DNA from: an uncultured Victivallales bacterium
Lineage (GTDB): Bacteria; Verrucomicrobiota; Lentisphaeria; Victivallales; UBA1829
Assembly: GCA_934661375.1 (NCBI GenBank)
Contig: CAKUJH010000019.1
Span: 1-62,697 of the forward strand
Length of the DNA: 62,697 nucleotides
Reading direction: 5' to 3'
Position 1 is the stretch's first letter; every line of letters begins with the position of its first letter. Positions 14,966-22,796 of this stretch are shown one piece after another. The notes beneath the pieces were generated by a model, which was not told the DNA's origin, searched no databases, and saw only the letters and a program-made list of their open reading frames with translations. Both the position numbers and the translations under genes were made by a program.

Positions 14966-15946
14966 TTACATCAGCTTCAATCCGGGCAAATCCTGGATAT
15001 CCACAATGCCGACAACTTTTCCTTCGGCATCCACCACTACGATATCATCTATTTTGCGTTTTTCCACCGTACGCAGAACTTCAATCGCCAGTTCATCCTG
15101 ACAGATCGACGCCGGATGCCGAGTCATGACTTCGCCGACTTTACGGGACAGAATCGACATGTCTTCCTCCGCTCTGCGGCGGAAATCACCGTCCGTGAAA
15201 ATTCCCAGCAGCGAACCGTCCGGCGCGGTAATGACCGCCGAACCGCCGTGAGCATGAGTCATGGCAAGAATCGTTTCTTTGATGGTGTTTTCCGGCGACA
15301 CTTTCGCCAGACGGTCGCCGGAACGCATCACGTCGGAAACACGCATGGTCACTGCTCGCCCAATCGCTCCGGCGGGATGCAGACGTCCGTATTTCTCCTT
15401 GGTGAAACGCCGTACCCGGAGCAGTGTCATCGCCAGTGCATCCCCCATGACCAGTGTCGCGGTGGAACTGGTAGTCGGCGCCAGATTGAACGGACAGGCT
15501 TCCCGCGGGATATGAATGGATACCGTCAGATCGGAAAGTTTTGCCAGCGATGACTCCACATTGCCGGTGAAACTGGCTACTTTCACGCCGAGCCGTTTGG
15601 CTGGCAGAATCACCCGCAGCAGCTCATCGCTTTCGCCGCTGTAACTGATGGCAAGAACCAGATCCCCTTCGCTGATCATCCCCAGATCCCCATGCATGGC
15701 TTCCACCGCATGAACAAAAATCGACGGCGAACCCGTACTTGCCAGTGTTGCGGCAATTTTCTTGCCCACATGACCGCTTTTGCCAATTCCGCAGACTACG
15801 ATTTTTCCGCCTTTGTCCAGAATATCAATGCACATTTCCACCAGGCGGGCAAACGATTCATCCAGATGATCCCGCAGATATTCCATTCCTTCAATTTCCG
15901 TACGGATCGTCTCAAGTCCTTCATTGATAATATTTTTTGAATCCAC
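14966..15946 (-). CDS. kdsD: Arabinose-5-phosphate isomerase (KdsD/KpsF family)
   Basis: It interconverts ribulose-5-phosphate and arabinose-5-phosphate, the first step to Kdo of lipopolysaccharide. The N-terminal SIS domain has VVCGIGKSGHVGKKIAATLA, TGSPSIFVHAVEAMHGDLGM and AISYSGESDELL. The C-terminal half holds two CBS domains (VSDVMRSGDRLAKVSPENTI, and VGEVMTRHPASI through VGIVDIQDL). It has 326 aa, the family norm. The start codon is GTG at 15946 with AAAGG upstream. The gene heads the minus-strand run towards rph and has its own promoter at 16009-16036. It indicates a Gram-negative envelope with Kdo-containing LPS. Confidence 0.95.
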   Translation of the reverse strand: MDSKNIINEGLETIRTEIEGMEYLRDHLDESFARLVEMCIDILDKGGKIVVCGIGKSGHVGKKIAATLASTGSPSIFVHAVEAMHGDLGMISEGDLVLAISYSGESDELLRVILPAKRLGVKVASFTGNVESSLAKLSDLTVSIHIPREACPFNLAPTTSSTATLVMGDALAMTLLRVRRFTKEKYGRLHPAGAIGRAVTMRVSDVMRSGDRLAKVSPENTIKETILAMTHAHGGSAVITAPDGSLLGIFTDGDFRRRAEEDMSILSRKVGEVMTRHPASICQDELAIEVLRTVEKRKIDDIVVVDAEGKVVGIVDIQDLPGLKLM

Positions 15947-16008
15947 AGCAACAGACCTTTCCCTTTGCGGACATAATAATGTTCATCCTGTTTTTTGCTA
16001 TTGACGAT

Positions 16009-16036
16009 ACAGTAGCACCGAACCGTTGTTTTTCAA
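16009..16036 (-). promoter_or_regulatory. Promoter of the kdsD-rph run
   Basis: The -35 TTGAAA (16031-16036) and -10 TACTGT (16009-16014) have a 16-bp spacer. Confidence 0.5.
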
Positions 16037-16066
16037 GATGAAGCCCGTGATTATGACGGAATTATC

Positions 16067-16110
16067 ATAAAAAAATCCCGCCGGACGGTTTTTTTCCATC
16101 GGCGGGATTT
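16067..16110 (-). terminator. Intrinsic terminator after pheT
   Basis: A perfect 11-bp stem (AAATCCCGCCG with CGGCGGGATTT) and a 16-nt loop are followed on the minus strand by a run of seven T. It is 20 bp past the pheT stop and ends the thrS-pheT cluster. Confidence 0.9.
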
Positions 16111-16129
16111 CCGGAATCACGGGTTCCGG

Positions 16130-18538
16130 TCAGCGAAGCTCGACTTTCAGTTTCGCCGCCAGAGCCGCACGCAGTTTTTCATGTGCCGCATTGACTTCCA
16201 CATCCGTCAAAGTCCGTTCCATCGAACGGAAGGTGAGAGTGTAAGCCATGCTCTTGGCTCCTTCCGGCAGCGGTTCACCCATGAACAGGTCAAAGATTTC
16301 CGCTTTCACCAGATTCGGAATCTTCTGCGCGGCAATGAAATCCAGAACCTGCTGGTTGTCCAGATCCTTCGGCGCCAGGAACGCCACATCGCGCGAAACC
16401 GGCGGGAACTGCGAAACCGGTTCGTAATCAATGGATTTGCCTTCCGCTTCAAACAGCACAGCAAGCTGCACAACCGCCGCAAAAACCGGTGTCTGCACCC
16501 GCATTCCGCGCGTCATCTTGTCGTTCAGTTTGCCCAGCACACCGGCTTTTTTGCCGTCGATGAACAGTTCAGCGCAGACGCCTTTCACAAAGCGCGGATC
16601 AGACGCGGGTTTGAACTCAAACGATTTCACCCGGCGGGCTTCCAGCACACTTTCCAGTACGCCTTTCACATCGTAAAAATCAAAGTGTACTGCCCGTTCC
16701 GCAGAATAACGTTCCGGATGAACACGACCGGTCATCACGATCGCCAGTTCATCGCGTTCCTCCGGATATTTCGCCGGATTTTTGCAGAACACATGCCCGA
16801 TTTCAAACACCGCCAGATCCGGATTCTTGCGCGCGATGTTGCGTTTCACGCACGCCAGCAGTCCCGGCAGAATCGACGGACGCAGCACTGCCAGATCCAG
16901 ACTGATCGGATTGTTCATTTTCAGCAGATCGTCTTTTTCAAACTGCAGATCGCTCAACGCACTCTTTTCATCAATCATGCTGACATTCACCGTGTCATCC
17001 AGACCGGCGGCAATCAGCTGATTGCGCAAGGTTTCGAACGGAGCCCAGGCGTCTTCCGAGAACGGATGAGCCTGCACCGCCGTTACCCGCTGCGCCGGAA
17101 GTTTGTCCAGACCGTAGATACGCGCGACTTCTTCCGCCAGATCGGCATTCTCCTTGATGTCCGCACGGAATCCGGGAATCGTCACCAGACAGGTGTCGTC
17201 GCCGATGTCCGAAACTCCCAGTCCCAGTTTGCGGAAAATATCCACCATCTGCATGTTCGAAAGAGCCAGACCCAGCAGACTGTTGATCTTCGAGAAGGTG
17301 CAGAGAATGCGCGGATGATCCGGACGCAGAGTCCGGACCTTGATCAGGTCGCTGACCAGTTCGCCTCCGGCAAGTTCGAGGATCAGGGCGGCGGCACGGC
17401 TGCTGGCATTTTCCAGCATATCGGGATCCACGCCGCGTTCGAAACGGTACGAAGCATCGGACGACAGACCCAGACGGCGTGAAGTCATGCGGATGCTGGT
17501 CGGATTGAAGTACGCGCTTTCCAGCAGAACTTCCGTCGTGTCATTCAGTACGCCGCTGTATTCACCGCCCATCACACCGGCAATCGCCACGGGCTTTTCC
17601 GTGTCCGCAATCACCAGCATATCCTTGTCCAGCTCATACGTTTTGCCGTCCAGAGCAACAATCTTTTCCTTGTCTTCCGCACGGCGGACAATGATTTTCT
17701 TGTCTTTGAGGAAACGCGTGTCGAACGCATGAAGCGGTTCACCGAATTCCATCATGACAAAGTTCGTGATGTCCACAATGTTGTTGATCGGACGGATGCC
17801 GACGGATTCCAGGCGTTTTTTCAGCCAGGCGGGGCTTTCCGCCACTTTGACGCCGCGAATCACCCGTGCAATGTACTCCGGACAGAGATCCGTCGCCTTG
17901 ACCGTAACCAGAGTGCTCCAATCTTCAAAACCGGAAACCGAGGGCAGATGCACATCCGGGAACGAACGGCGGCCGCCGCACAGCGCCCAGACATCGCGCG
18001 CCACCCCCCAGTGCGACAGCCAGTCCGGGCGGTTCGGGGTGATTTCCACCGTGTAAACCGTGTCCTTTTCAATGTATTTGCTCAGCGGCTCGCCCAGCGT
18101 CCAGTCGTTCGGCAGAATCATCAGACCGTCATGATCGCTGCCCAGTCCGAGTTCACGGGCGGAACACATCATGCCGAAAGACTCCACACCGCGGAGTTTC
18201 GCTTTCTTGATGACAAATTCAGAACCGTCTTCCGGGTCAACAAACACCGTGCCGAGTGTGGCAAGCGGAACCGTGCAGCCGGCATCGCAATTCGGCGCGC
18301 CGCAGACAATCTGCTGCACGTTGCCGTTGCCGGAATCCACCTGGCAGATGGAAAGATGATCGGAATTCGGATGTTTTTCCCGGCTGAGAATACGCGCGAC
18401 CACCACGCCTTCCGGAACATTGCCGAGCGTGGAAATTTCTTCCACTTCGAGTCCCGCCATCGTCAGAATCTGCGCCAGTTCTTCCGGGGATTTCTTCAGT
18501 TCAATATAATTTTTCAGCCAGTTCAATGAAATTTTCAT
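16130..18538 (-). CDS. pheT: Phenylalanine--tRNA ligase beta subunit
   Basis: The beta chain of the alpha2-beta2 synthetase carries the editing (B3/B4) site and binds tRNA. It starts MKISLNWLKNYIELKKSPEE, typical of PheT. The OB-fold tRNA-binding region spans about residues 40-150 (VVVARILSREKHPNSDHLSI, MMCSARELGLG). The B3/4 region has RPDWLSHWGVARDVWAL and GVMGGEYSG, and the B5/catalytic-like region has SYRFERGVDPDML. The C-terminus ends with an anticodon-binding FDX-ACB domain (PVSQFPPVSRDVAFL, YTLTFRSMERTLTD). At 802 aa it is full length. It follows pheS by 15 bp and is the last gene of the cluster. Confidence 0.97.
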   Translation of the reverse strand: MKISLNWLKNYIELKKSPEELAQILTMAGLEVEEISTLGNVPEGVVVARILSREKHPNSDHLSICQVDSGNGNVQQIVCGAPNCDAGCTVPLATLGTVFVDPEDGSEFVIKKAKLRGVESFGMMCSARELGLGSDHDGLMILPNDWTLGEPLSKYIEKDTVYTVEITPNRPDWLSHWGVARDVWALCGGRRSFPDVHLPSVSGFEDWSTLVTVKATDLCPEYIARVIRGVKVAESPAWLKKRLESVGIRPINNIVDITNFVMMEFGEPLHAFDTRFLKDKKIIVRRAEDKEKIVALDGKTYELDKDMLVIADTEKPVAIAGVMGGEYSGVLNDTTEVLLESAYFNPTSIRMTSRRLGLSSDASYRFERGVDPDMLENASSRAAALILELAGGELVSDLIKVRTLRPDHPRILCTFSKINSLLGLALSNMQMVDIFRKLGLGVSDIGDDTCLVTIPGFRADIKENADLAEEVARIYGLDKLPAQRVTAVQAHPFSEDAWAPFETLRNQLIAAGLDDTVNVSMIDEKSALSDLQFEKDDLLKMNNPISLDLAVLRPSILPGLLACVKRNIARKNPDLAVFEIGHVFCKNPAKYPEERDELAIVMTGRVHPERYSAERAVHFDFYDVKGVLESVLEARRVKSFEFKPASDPRFVKGVCAELFIDGKKAGVLGKLNDKMTRGMRVQTPVFAAVVQLAVLFEAEGKSIDYEPVSQFPPVSRDVAFLAPKDLDNQQVLDFIAAQKIPNLVKAEIFDLFMGEPLPEGAKSMAYTLTFRSMERTLTDVEVNAAHEKLRAALAAKLKVELR

Positions 18539-18553
18539 TTTGCTTCTCCCCCG

Positions 18554-19579
18554 TTAGAACTGTTTGAGGAAACGAAGATCGTTGTCCGAGAAAAGACGCA
18601 GATCACCGATATGGTGTTTGAGCATGGTCAGACGTTCAATGCCCATGCCGAAGGCAAAGCCCTGCCATTCATCGGGATTCAAGCCGACATTGCGCAGAAC
18701 ATTCGGGTTGACCATACCGCAGCCGAGAATTTCCAGCCAGCCGGAATTTTTGCACACGCGGCAGCCTTTTCCGCCGCACATCACACAGGAGAAATCGCAT
18801 TCCGCACTGGGTTCGGTGAACGGGAAAAAGTGCGGCCGCATCCGGATGGATACATCTTTTCCGAAAAATTCCACGGCAAAAGTTTCCAGCGTATTTTTCA
18901 GGTCCGCCATCGAAACATTGCGGTCGATATACAGTCCTTCAATCTGATGGAAATGCACACCATGCGTGGCGTCCGGCGTGTCACGGCGGTAGCAGCGTCC
19001 CGGTGAAACAATGCGGATCGGCGGCTTGCGCGAAAGCATGGTGCGGATCTGCACCGTCGAAGTCTGCGTACGCATCAGCCTGCCGTCGTCAAAATAGAAA
19101 GTGTCCTTCGGGTCACGCGACGGATGGTCAGCCGGCGCATTGAGCGCGTCGAAACAGTTGTGAACCGTTTCGATTTCCGGTCCGGCGGCGGCAATGAAAC
19201 CCATGCGGCGGAAAATTGCACAGCATTCGTCAATCGTCTGATTGACCGGATGCTTCGTTCCGATCCGCCATTTCCGTCCGGGCAAAGTTACATCAATCGC
19301 TTCGGAAGCGGCGGCTCCGGAAGATTCGGCAATGCGTTCGCGGGCTTCTTCCAACAGTTTCTGAACCGTGGTCTTGGCTTCGTTGAACGCTTTGCCGGCA
19401 GCGGGTTTGTCTTCTTTGGCAAGTTTCCCCATCATCGGAGCAAGAGCGGTAAGCACTCCGCTGCGTCCGATGGTCCGGTTTTTGACGCCATCCACATCAG
19501 CTTCGGTAGCGGCGGCAGCAAGAGCGGCAGTCGCTTCTTCGGTGGCGGCTTTGAGTTTTTCGAGTAATTCGTTAAGCAT
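18554..19579 (-). CDS. pheS: Phenylalanine--tRNA ligase alpha subunit
   Basis: The catalytic class II subunit. The N-terminal coiled coil covers about residues 1-90 and is unusually rich in alanine. Then come HPVNQTIDECCAIFRRMGF (motif 1 region), RTQTSTVQIRTM and RCYRRDTPDATHGVHFHQIE (motif 2). WLEILGCGMVNPNVL and FAFGMGIERLTMLKHHI form motif 3. A CVMCGGKGCRVCKNSGW Cys cluster replaces the usual linker, as in many bacterial PheS. It has 341 aa and is complete. It is preceded by a hairpin with a T-run (19604-19646) that can attenuate transcription from rplT. Confidence 0.97.
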   Translation of the reverse strand: MLNELLEKLKAATEEATAALAAAATEADVDGVKNRTIGRSGVLTALAPMMGKLAKEDKPAAGKAFNEAKTTVQKLLEEARERIAESSGAAASEAIDVTLPGRKWRIGTKHPVNQTIDECCAIFRRMGFIAAAGPEIETVHNCFDALNAPADHPSRDPKDTFYFDDGRLMRTQTSTVQIRTMLSRKPPIRIVSPGRCYRRDTPDATHGVHFHQIEGLYIDRNVSMADLKNTLETFAVEFFGKDVSIRMRPHFFPFTEPSAECDFSCVMCGGKGCRVCKNSGWLEILGCGMVNPNVLRNVGLNPDEWQGFAFGMGIERLTMLKHHIGDLRLFSDNDLRFLKQF

Positions 19580-19603
19580 GACAGAATCTCCAATACTCTG
19601 GAA

Positions 19604-19646
19604 AAAAGAAAAAAAGCGGGCATACCGGAATCCGGCAACCCGCTTC
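19604..19646 (-). terminator. Terminator/attenuator between rplT and pheS
   Basis: On the minus strand AAGCGGG pairs with CCCGCTT around an inner CCGG/CCGG helix, followed by seven T and a further T-rich stretch. It lies in the 93-bp gap before pheS, the position of the pheST attenuator in enterobacteria. A run of Phe codons immediately precedes it in one frame, but no dedicated leader start codon is evident. Confidence 0.75.
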
Positions 19647-19672
19647 GAAAAACAAAATAAAAACTGAATGGA

Positions 19673-20023
19673 TCAGCAGGCGGCCTTGGCTTTTTCAACC
19701 AGGGCTTTAAATGCTTCCATATCTTTGACCGCGAGGTCGGCAAGGACTTTGCGGTTCAGTTCGATATTGGCCTTTTTCAGACCGGCAATCAGTTTGCTGT
19801 AAGAGAAATCCATCATACGGCACGCCGCATTGATACGGATCGTCCACAGTCTTCTGTACTGACGCTTTTTCTGTTTGCGGCCGACATACGCATGGGCGTC
19901 AGCCTTGTCAATTGCATCATATACGGTACGGATTCTCTTGCTGCTTGCACCGTAAAAACCTTTCGCTCTTTCTAATGCGCGTTTACGGCGTTTTCTGGAA
20001 GGAACAGCGTATGTAACTCTCAT
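19673..20023 (-). CDS. rplT: 50S ribosomal protein L20
   Basis: It has 116 aa and the L20 signature throughout: a basic N-terminus MRVTYAVPSRKRRKRALERA, then KGFYGASSKRIRTVYDAI, YVGRKQKKRQYRRLWTIRIN and LNRKVLADLAVKDMEAF. It binds 23S rRNA early in 50S assembly. In E. coli and B. subtilis it also represses translation of the rpmI-rplT mRNA. It follows rpmI by 29 bp. Confidence 0.98.
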   Translation of the reverse strand: MRVTYAVPSRKRRKRALERAKGFYGASSKRIRTVYDAIDKADAHAYVGRKQKKRQYRRLWTIRINAACRMMDFSYSKLIAGLKKANIELNRKVLADLAVKDMEAFKALVEKAKAAC

Positions 20024-20052
20024 TTTCAGTAATCTCCAATTCGGGGTTCAAC

Positions 20053-20250
20053 TCATCCGTAAGGAAGAGCCTTGGCAATACGTTTGACGTGTGCGCTGGC
20101 GGCAATACCATCACGACGCATGTGACGTTTTCTTTTTCCGCTCTTGCCGGTCATGAGGTGACGGCGGCCGGGCTTGAAGAACTTGAATTTGCCTGTACCC
20201 GTGCGTTTCACGCGCTTGGAAATGCACTTTCTTGTTTTCAGTTTCGGCAT
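20053..20250 (-). CDS. rpmI: 50S ribosomal protein L35
   Basis: A 65-residue, very basic protein with MPKLKTRKCISKRVKRTGTG and a central RRHLMTGKSGKRKRHMRRDG, the L35 pattern. It lies between infC and rplT in the universal order. The 67-bp gap from infC could host the leader structure through which L20 controls this operon in other bacteria; I see no clear pseudoknot by eye. Confidence 0.97.
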   Translation of the reverse strand: MPKLKTRKCISKRVKRTGTGKFKFFKPGRRHLMTGKSGKRKRHMRRDGIAASAHVKRIAKALPYG

Positions 20251-20317
20251 CGTTTTACTCCTTGTTTGATGCTTAGAGTTTATGTCGCTGGAAAGGCAGA
20301 TGCCTTATCGGCCAATC

Positions 20318-20836
20318 TCAGCGTGAGCCCTTCGGGTTGAAGGACATGTTTATGTTTTTACCCAAAAGTTTGGCAGGGCTTTCGACCGTGCCGTCATCTT
20401 TCAGGTCTTCCGTTATCCGATTGATCAGGTCAAAACCGATTTCCGTATGCGCCATCTCGCGACCTTTGAAAGTCAGTGTGACTTTCAGCTTGCAGCCGTC
20501 GTTCAGGAACTCGATTCCCTGTTCAATCTTATGCGCATAATCGTGTTCGGCAATGTTCAGACGGAATTTAATCTCTTTGACCTTCTGAGCCTGCTGGTTC
20601 TTTTTCTGGTCTTTGAGCTTCTTTTTCTGTTCATACAGAAGTTTTCCGAAATTCATGATCCGGCACACCGGCGGTTCGCTGTTTTCCGCGACCATCACCA
20701 GATCCAGACCAGCATCTTTCGCGGCCTGACAAGCAGGACCGAGCTTCATTACGCCGAGCTGTTCGCCGTTCGGACCAATCACCAGAAGATCCTTGTCGGC
20801 GTAAACACGCATATCATTTTTCAACAGCTTGCTAAT
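20318..20836 (-). CDS. infC: Translation initiation factor IF-3, probable AUU start
   Basis: IF-3 binds the 30S subunit and checks the start codon. The N-domain has VIGPNGEQLGVMKLGPACQA and LDLVMVAENSEPPVCRIMNF, and the linker is GKLLYEQKKKLKDQKKNQQA. The C-domain has KEIKFRLNIAEHDYAHKIEQ and KVTLTFKGREMAH. No ATG exists at the expected N-terminus. A TTG at 20851 overlaps the GGAGGA ribosome binding site itself. An ATT at 20836 lies seven bases after that GGAGGA, giving ISKLLKNDMRV and a 172-aa product. AUU starts are the known basis of IF-3 autoregulation in enterobacteria, so I choose it. An internal promoter lies just upstream. Confidence 0.9.
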   Translation of the reverse strand: MSKLLKNDMRVYADKDLLVIGPNGEQLGVMKLGPACQAAKDAGLDLVMVAENSEPPVCRIMNFGKLLYEQKKKLKDQKKNQQAQKVKEIKFRLNIAEHDYAHKIEQGIEFLNDGCKLKVTLTFKGREMAHTEIGFDLINRITEDLKDDGTVESPAKLLGKNINMSFNPKGSR

Positions 20837-20899
20837 AGCAGTATCCTCCAATTAAAGATTCATACGGATTTTGACCATTCAAAACCTTTACGAGCTGAT

Positions 20900-20928
20900 A
20901 ATATAGCACGCTCAGAGTTTGTTGTCAA
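20900..20928 (-). promoter_or_regulatory. Internal promoter for infC-rpmI-rplT-pheST
   Basis: The -35 TTGACA (20923-20928, inside the last codons of thrS), a 17-bp spacer and -10 TATATT (20900-20905) form a near-consensus promoter. The start site near 20893 gives a leader of about 57 nt before the AUU codon. Confidence 0.75.
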
Positions 20929-22642
20929 TATCGTTTTGCAATTTTTTTGCAAATGTTTCCAAATCCATCTGTCCCAGCTGATCTTCGCGGCGGGAACGGA
21001 TGGCAAAAGTACCGCTCTGCATTTCCTTTTCGCCGACCACAGCCATGAACGGAACACGCATCAGACGCGCCGCTTTGATCTTCGCGCCCATGCTGTCGGT
21101 TCCGGTATCACACTCAACACGGAATCCGCGTTTCCGCAGTTCCTTCATTGCATTCAGGCAATACTCATTCTGATTTTCCGTAATCGGAATCAGGCGAACC
21201 TGTTCCGGCGACAGCCAGGCAGGGAACGCACCCGCGAAATGTTCGATCAGGATGCCGAAGAAACGTTCCAGAGAACCGAACAGAGCCCGGTGAACCATGT
21301 ACGGCTGATGACGCTGTCCGTCTTCGCCGACATAGGTGATGCCGAAACGTTCCGGCAGATTGAAGTCAAACTGAATGGTGGAAGTCTGCCATTCACGTCC
21401 GATGGCGTCCTTGACCTTCAGGTCGATCTTCGGTCCGTAGAACGCGCCGCCGCCTTCGTCAACTTCGTATTCCAGACCGCTCTGCTTAATGGCGTTGACC
21501 AGCGATTTCTGCGCCTGTTCCCAGCGGGCGGGATCGCCCACCGCTTTTTCCGGACGGGTCGAGAGATAAGCTTTAATCTCCTTAAACTGGAAGGTTTTCC
21601 AGATATGGAGACAGAAACGCAGAACTTCTTCGATCTCGCTTTCAATCTGTTCCGGAGTGCAGATAATGTGCGCATCATCCTGCGTGAATCCGCGGACGCG
21701 CATCAGACCGTGCAGCACACCGCTCTTTTCATAACGGTACACAGTGCCGAGTTCAGCCCAGCGGCAGGGCAGTTCGCGATAGGAACGCACACGGGATTTG
21801 TAGATTTCGATATGGAACGGACAGTTCATCGGCTTGGCATAGTAGTCGATTTCGTCAATCTGCATCGGCGAGTACATGCTCTCCTTGTAGAAGCCGAGGT
21901 GTCCGCTGGTTTCCCACAGATTGGCACGGCCGATATGCGGGGTGTACAGCAGTTCGTAACCGTTTTCGTAATGCTCTTTGCGCCAGAAAGTTTCGAGCGT
22001 ATTGCGGATGGAAGCTCCGCGGGGATGCCAGAGAACCAGACCGGGACCGACGGTTTCGGAAATGCTGAACAGATCCAAATCCTTGCCCAGACGGCGATGG
22101 TCGCGTTTTTTGGCTTCTTCAATCTGCGTAAGATACGCTTTCAGTTCCTTTTTGTCCGCGAAAGCAGTACCGTAAATACGGGTCAGCATGGGGTTGCTTT
22201 CCTTGCCGCGGAAATAGGAACCGGCAATACTGAGCAACTTGAACGCGCCGATGTCGCCGGTATTGTCCACATGCGGACCGCGGCAGAGATCCACGAAATC
22301 GCTGCAGCGGTAGAAGGAAATGGCTTCCCCTTCCGGGATGTCCGCCAGACGTTCCACTTTGTAATTCTGTTTTCTGTCCGTCAGCAGTTTGAGGGCTTCT
22401 TCGCGGGAAACTTCGAAACGTTCGAACGGCAGTTTTTCCGCGGCGAGTTCAGCCATTTTGTTTTCAATCTTTTCCAGATCGTCCACAGTCAGTTTCACTG
22501 TTCCGAAATCGAAATCGTAATAAAAGCCGTCAGCGGTGCTGGGTCCGATATCGAATTTGACATCGGGATACAGCTTCAGAATCGCAGCAGCCATCAGATG
22601 CGAGGCACTGTGCCGAATCGTTTCAAGTGAAAACTTGGACAT
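20912..22642 (-). CDS. thrS: Threonine--tRNA ligase lacking the TGS domain
   Basis: The protein opens directly with the editing domain (IRHSASHLMAAAI with the H-x3-H motif; CRGPH carries the C-x3-H pair). The catalytic core has zinc ligands in PMNCPFH, DDAHIIC and VHRALFGS, and motif 2 in LHGLMRVRGFTQDDAH. The C-terminal anticodon domain holds LIPITENQNEYC and VGEKEMQSGTFAIRSRR. At 576 aa it is about 60 short of the usual length because the N-terminal ubiquitin-like TGS domain is absent; no upstream in-frame sequence could encode it. Some ThrRS lineages naturally lack TGS. It heads the thrS-infC-rpmI-rplT-pheS-pheT cluster. Confidence 0.96.
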   Translation of the reverse strand: MSKFSLETIRHSASHLMAAAILKLYPDVKFDIGPSTADGFYYDFDFGTVKLTVDDLEKIENKMAELAAEKLPFERFEVSREEALKLLTDRKQNYKVERLADIPEGEAISFYRCSDFVDLCRGPHVDNTGDIGAFKLLSIAGSYFRGKESNPMLTRIYGTAFADKKELKAYLTQIEEAKKRDHRRLGKDLDLFSISETVGPGLVLWHPRGASIRNTLETFWRKEHYENGYELLYTPHIGRANLWETSGHLGFYKESMYSPMQIDEIDYYAKPMNCPFHIEIYKSRVRSYRELPCRWAELGTVYRYEKSGVLHGLMRVRGFTQDDAHIICTPEQIESEIEEVLRFCLHIWKTFQFKEIKAYLSTRPEKAVGDPARWEQAQKSLVNAIKQSGLEYEVDEGGGAFYGPKIDLKVKDAIGREWQTSTIQFDFNLPERFGITYVGEDGQRHQPYMVHRALFGSLERFFGILIEHFAGAFPAWLSPEQVRLIPITENQNEYCLNAMKELRKRGFRVECDTGTDSMGAKIKAARLMRVPFMAVVGEKEMQSGTFAIRSRREDQLGQMDLETFAKKLQNDIDNKL

Positions 22643-22683
22643 TTTTATTTTCCTTCCATAAGGTTATTCAATAATAATCCGAT

Positions 22684-22712
22684 AATATACACACGAATTG
22701 ATGCCGAATCAA
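22684..22712 (-). promoter_or_regulatory. Promoter of thrS
   Basis: The -35 TTGATT (22707-22712) and -10 TATATT (22684-22689) have a 17-bp spacer. The leader is about 35 nt, with AAGGAAAA before the ATG. There is no room for a T-box element. Confidence 0.6.
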
Positions 22713-22796
22713 GCCGGAAGCCATATTTTTTCCTTTAAAAAACGGAAAATGGTCAAAATTCCGTCATTTTTCCCGGACCGCTTGTGCAGAACCGGC

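Noticed and set aside
22643..22683. T-box or attenuator leader before thrS
   Set aside because: The predicted promoter leaves about 35 nt of leader, far too short.
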